Assembly (NCBI GenBank): GCA_030590265.1
Contig: JAUUYW010000246.1
Coordinates: 1-5,448, forward strand
Source of the DNA: Candidatus Krumholzibacteriia bacterium
GTDB taxonomy: Bacteria; Krumholzibacteriota; Krumholzibacteriia; LZORAL124-64-63
DNA length: 5,448 nt
Reading direction: 5' to 3'
In this document: in pieces, positions 4,082 to 5,448 of the stretch
Layout of the letters: each line of letters begins with the position of its first letter
How positions within the stretch are numbered: position 1 is the first letter of the stretch
Made by a program: the position numbers and the translations under genes
The notes under the pieces: model-generated
Database searches by the model: none
What the model was told of the DNA's origin: nothing
Seen by the model: the letters and a program-made list of their open reading frames with translations, nothing else

Positions 4082-5448
4082 ATGACAGAAATCGAGAGTG
4101 GGGGACCTTCCCTGATAAAACTTGGCAAGTTGGCCAATGCCAAGGATTTCGATAAATTGGAAGGTCTTTGGGTCGAGGCTCTGGAGACATCGGACTACAC
4201 CTGGCGCGAACTGATTCCCGTTGCGGGGCAAGTGGGGCGGCAGGGGGCAGCCGACCGGGCGGACACCCTGCTCGACGCGCTGATCGCTTCCGTGGAAGAA
4301 AGTTCAGGTCAGGAAGAGGCTTTCCTGGTTTGCCTCGAAGCGGCTGGTCAACTTCCCAAGGGTAAAAACCTCCGCAGCACTTTAATCCGTCTTTACCATG
4401 CAGCGAATCCTGATTTTGAGGACCTGGATGTTCTGCTGGAGTTGCTGATGCCCGTTGGTGCGGTCCTGGATAAATCCGTGCCAATGATCAACCTGTATTT
4501 GCAGTTGAAACCCGGTGATTTTCTGATGGACCTGTCCTGGTTGGTGCCGGGCATCGTGGAAACCCTCGATGTGGCCACTGGCGAAGTCTCGGTTCGTTTT
4601 GATGACCGTCATGACGAATACACCCTGGACAACATCAAAAAACTATTGCCCCGCCCTGAAGATTTTTTCCCCGCCTTGGTTCTCTACAATCCGGACCGTC
4701 TGCGCCAGGAGGCTGATGACGATGGCGTGGCATTTGTGAAGATGGCCCTGCGCTCCCAACGCGAAGGCCGCCTGATGTACCGGGAATTGAAAGGCCATGT
4801 GGTCAATCTGCTGGGAGAAAAAGGCTGGAAAAAGTGGTGGCAGGGAGCCAAGCGCGATTTGAAGCGTGATCCCATGATTGGTATGTCCAATGGCAGCCAA
4901 CCCACTTTCCGCCTCCTGCGTCAGGCCGACAATTACGAAGATCGCCTGAAGCGCGAATTCGACTTCTGCAAGGTTCCGCTGGATAAATTGGCCAAGGTCA
5001 TGGCCTATCTGGATGAAATCAGCCGGGAAGAAAAGCGTGGTGCCTGCGATGACTGCGCCGACAAGGAACTGCTGGCCCATTTCGGCAATGGTGCCGCCAA
5101 AGTCGCCATGCAGGCCCTCAAGGAAGATCCCTCTCTCGCTTTGGCCGGGCTCACCCTGCACGCGGAAGTTGCCGCCCGGGGTGTGGATGTGGCCAAGCCC
5201 AACCCCAAAGCCGCCGCTGCCGTATTGGCCAGAATTCCCGACGCGGGAGTTCTGGTGGGCGCTCTGCCCGAAGCCTTGCTGCAAAGAGTGATGCAATACG
5301 TGCGGGTGTCCGTTCGCGATCGCTGGGGTCAGGTGTGGGCCTTGGTGCTGCGGCGAGCCGGCAAGCGGTTGTGTGATACCATCACGCGGGGTCTGCTGGA
5401 AGGCGGCCAAACCGAAGAACTGGAAAATGCCTTGGTTCAGGTGGTTTC
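4082..5448 (+). CDS. N-terminal part of a long GreA-type transcription factor (putative), 3' partial
   Basis: The frame is open from ATG 4082 to the window edge (455 codons, no stop), so the gene continues beyond it. No signal peptide or transmembrane segment is visible; the protein should be cytoplasmic. Residues 1-150 are mostly helical and TPR-like. Residues about 155-190 form a small KOW/Tudor-like beta segment ('GIVETLDVATGEVSVRFDD'), followed by 'LLPRPEDFFPALVLYNPDRL'. Then comes 'GWKKWWQGAKRDLKRDP' (from Gly248, Trp252-Trp253). From memory, this order of segments is characteristic of the N-terminal extension of long GreA proteins in spirochaetes, chlamydiae and various candidate phyla, where a GreA/GreB domain sits at the C-terminus and rescues backtracked RNA polymerase. 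The Gre domain itself is not in the window, so the call rests on the extension only. A CxxC occurs at Cys322/Cys325 in 'GACDDCADK'. Residues beyond about 330 are Ala/Leu-rich helices. The gene begins 64 nt after the secreted-protein gene and may share its transcript. Confidence 0.6.
   Translation, partial: MTEIESGGPSLIKLGKLANAKDFDKLEGLWVEALETSDYTWRELIPVAGQVGRQGAADRADTLLDALIASVEESSGQEEAFLVCLEAAGQLPKGKNLRSTLIRLYHAANPDFEDLDVLLELLMPVGAVLDKSVPMINLYLQLKPGDFLMDLSWLVPGIVETLDVATGEVSVRFDDRHDEYTLDNIKKLLPRPEDFFPALVLYNPDRLRQEADDDGVAFVKMALRSQREGRLMYRELKGHVVNLLGEKGWKKWWQGAKRDLKRDPMIGMSNGSQPTFRLLRQADNYEDRLKREFDFCKVPLDKLAKVMAYLDEISREEKRGACDDCADKELLAHFGNGAAKVAMQALKEDPSLALAGLTLHAEVAARGVDVAKPNPKAAAAVLARIPDAGVLVGALPEALLQRVMQYVRVSVRDRWGQVWALVLRRAGKRLCDTITRGLLEGGQTEELENALVQVV

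Noticed and set aside
4643..5410. 255-codon open frame on the minus strand opposite the GreA-like gene
   Set aside because: It lies wholly antisense to a convincing coding frame with its own ribosome binding site. Its His/Gln/Gly-rich product has no recognisable domain, and it is what reverse-strand codon bias produces.

Overview
The window looks like chromosomal DNA from a Gram-negative bacterium of moderately high GC. The best taxonomic hint is the small secreted protein at 3370-4017. It ends in a FlgD/T9SS-like C-terminal domain with an 'NYPNPFNPxT' opening and a 'WDG...G...TGMY' core. That architecture is abundant in the FCB superphylum and allied candidate phyla (Krumholzibacteriota, Eisenbacteria, Cloacimonadota, Latescibacterota and similar). 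The phylum assignment is an inference from one domain plus the long GreA-type protein, not a measurement.

Layout: (1) 1-1598 (+) is the 3' part of a membrane-bound sensor histidine kinase: end of an extracytoplasmic sensor domain, a transmembrane helix, HAMP, HisKA and HATPase_c. Its frame stays open about 83 codons past the normal end of the catalytic domain and runs 207 nt antisense into the next gene. (2) 1392-2108 (-) is a complete class III sirtuin (CobB/SIRT5-like NAD-dependent deacylase), convergent with the kinase. (3) A 95-nt divergent intergenic region (2109-2203) leads to (4) 2204-3133 (+), an exported, C-terminally membrane-anchored putative zinc metallopeptidase with HExxH...E, starting at TTG. 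(5) 3134-3369 is a 236-nt non-coding leader with a phased TTCCTG direct repeat, a small hairpin and a possible pairing that would hide the ribosome binding site. (6) 3370-4017 (+) is a secreted protein made of one Ig/fibronectin-III-like domain and a FlgD/T9SS-type C-terminal domain. (7) 4082-5448 (+, runs off the window) is the N-terminal part of what I read as a long GreA-type transcription factor. Its Gre domain would lie beyond the window.

The genes do not form an obvious single pathway. Three act at or outside the cytoplasmic membrane (sensor kinase, anchored peptidase, secreted protein) and two are cytoplasmic (sirtuin, GreA-like protein). I found no tRNA, rRNA, CRISPR array, insertion sequence or phage gene, and nothing that clearly amounts to a new system. 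The most useful points are the convergent overlap at the kinase/sirtuin junction, the start-site corrections, the structured leader before the secreted protein, and the extended GreA-like gene.
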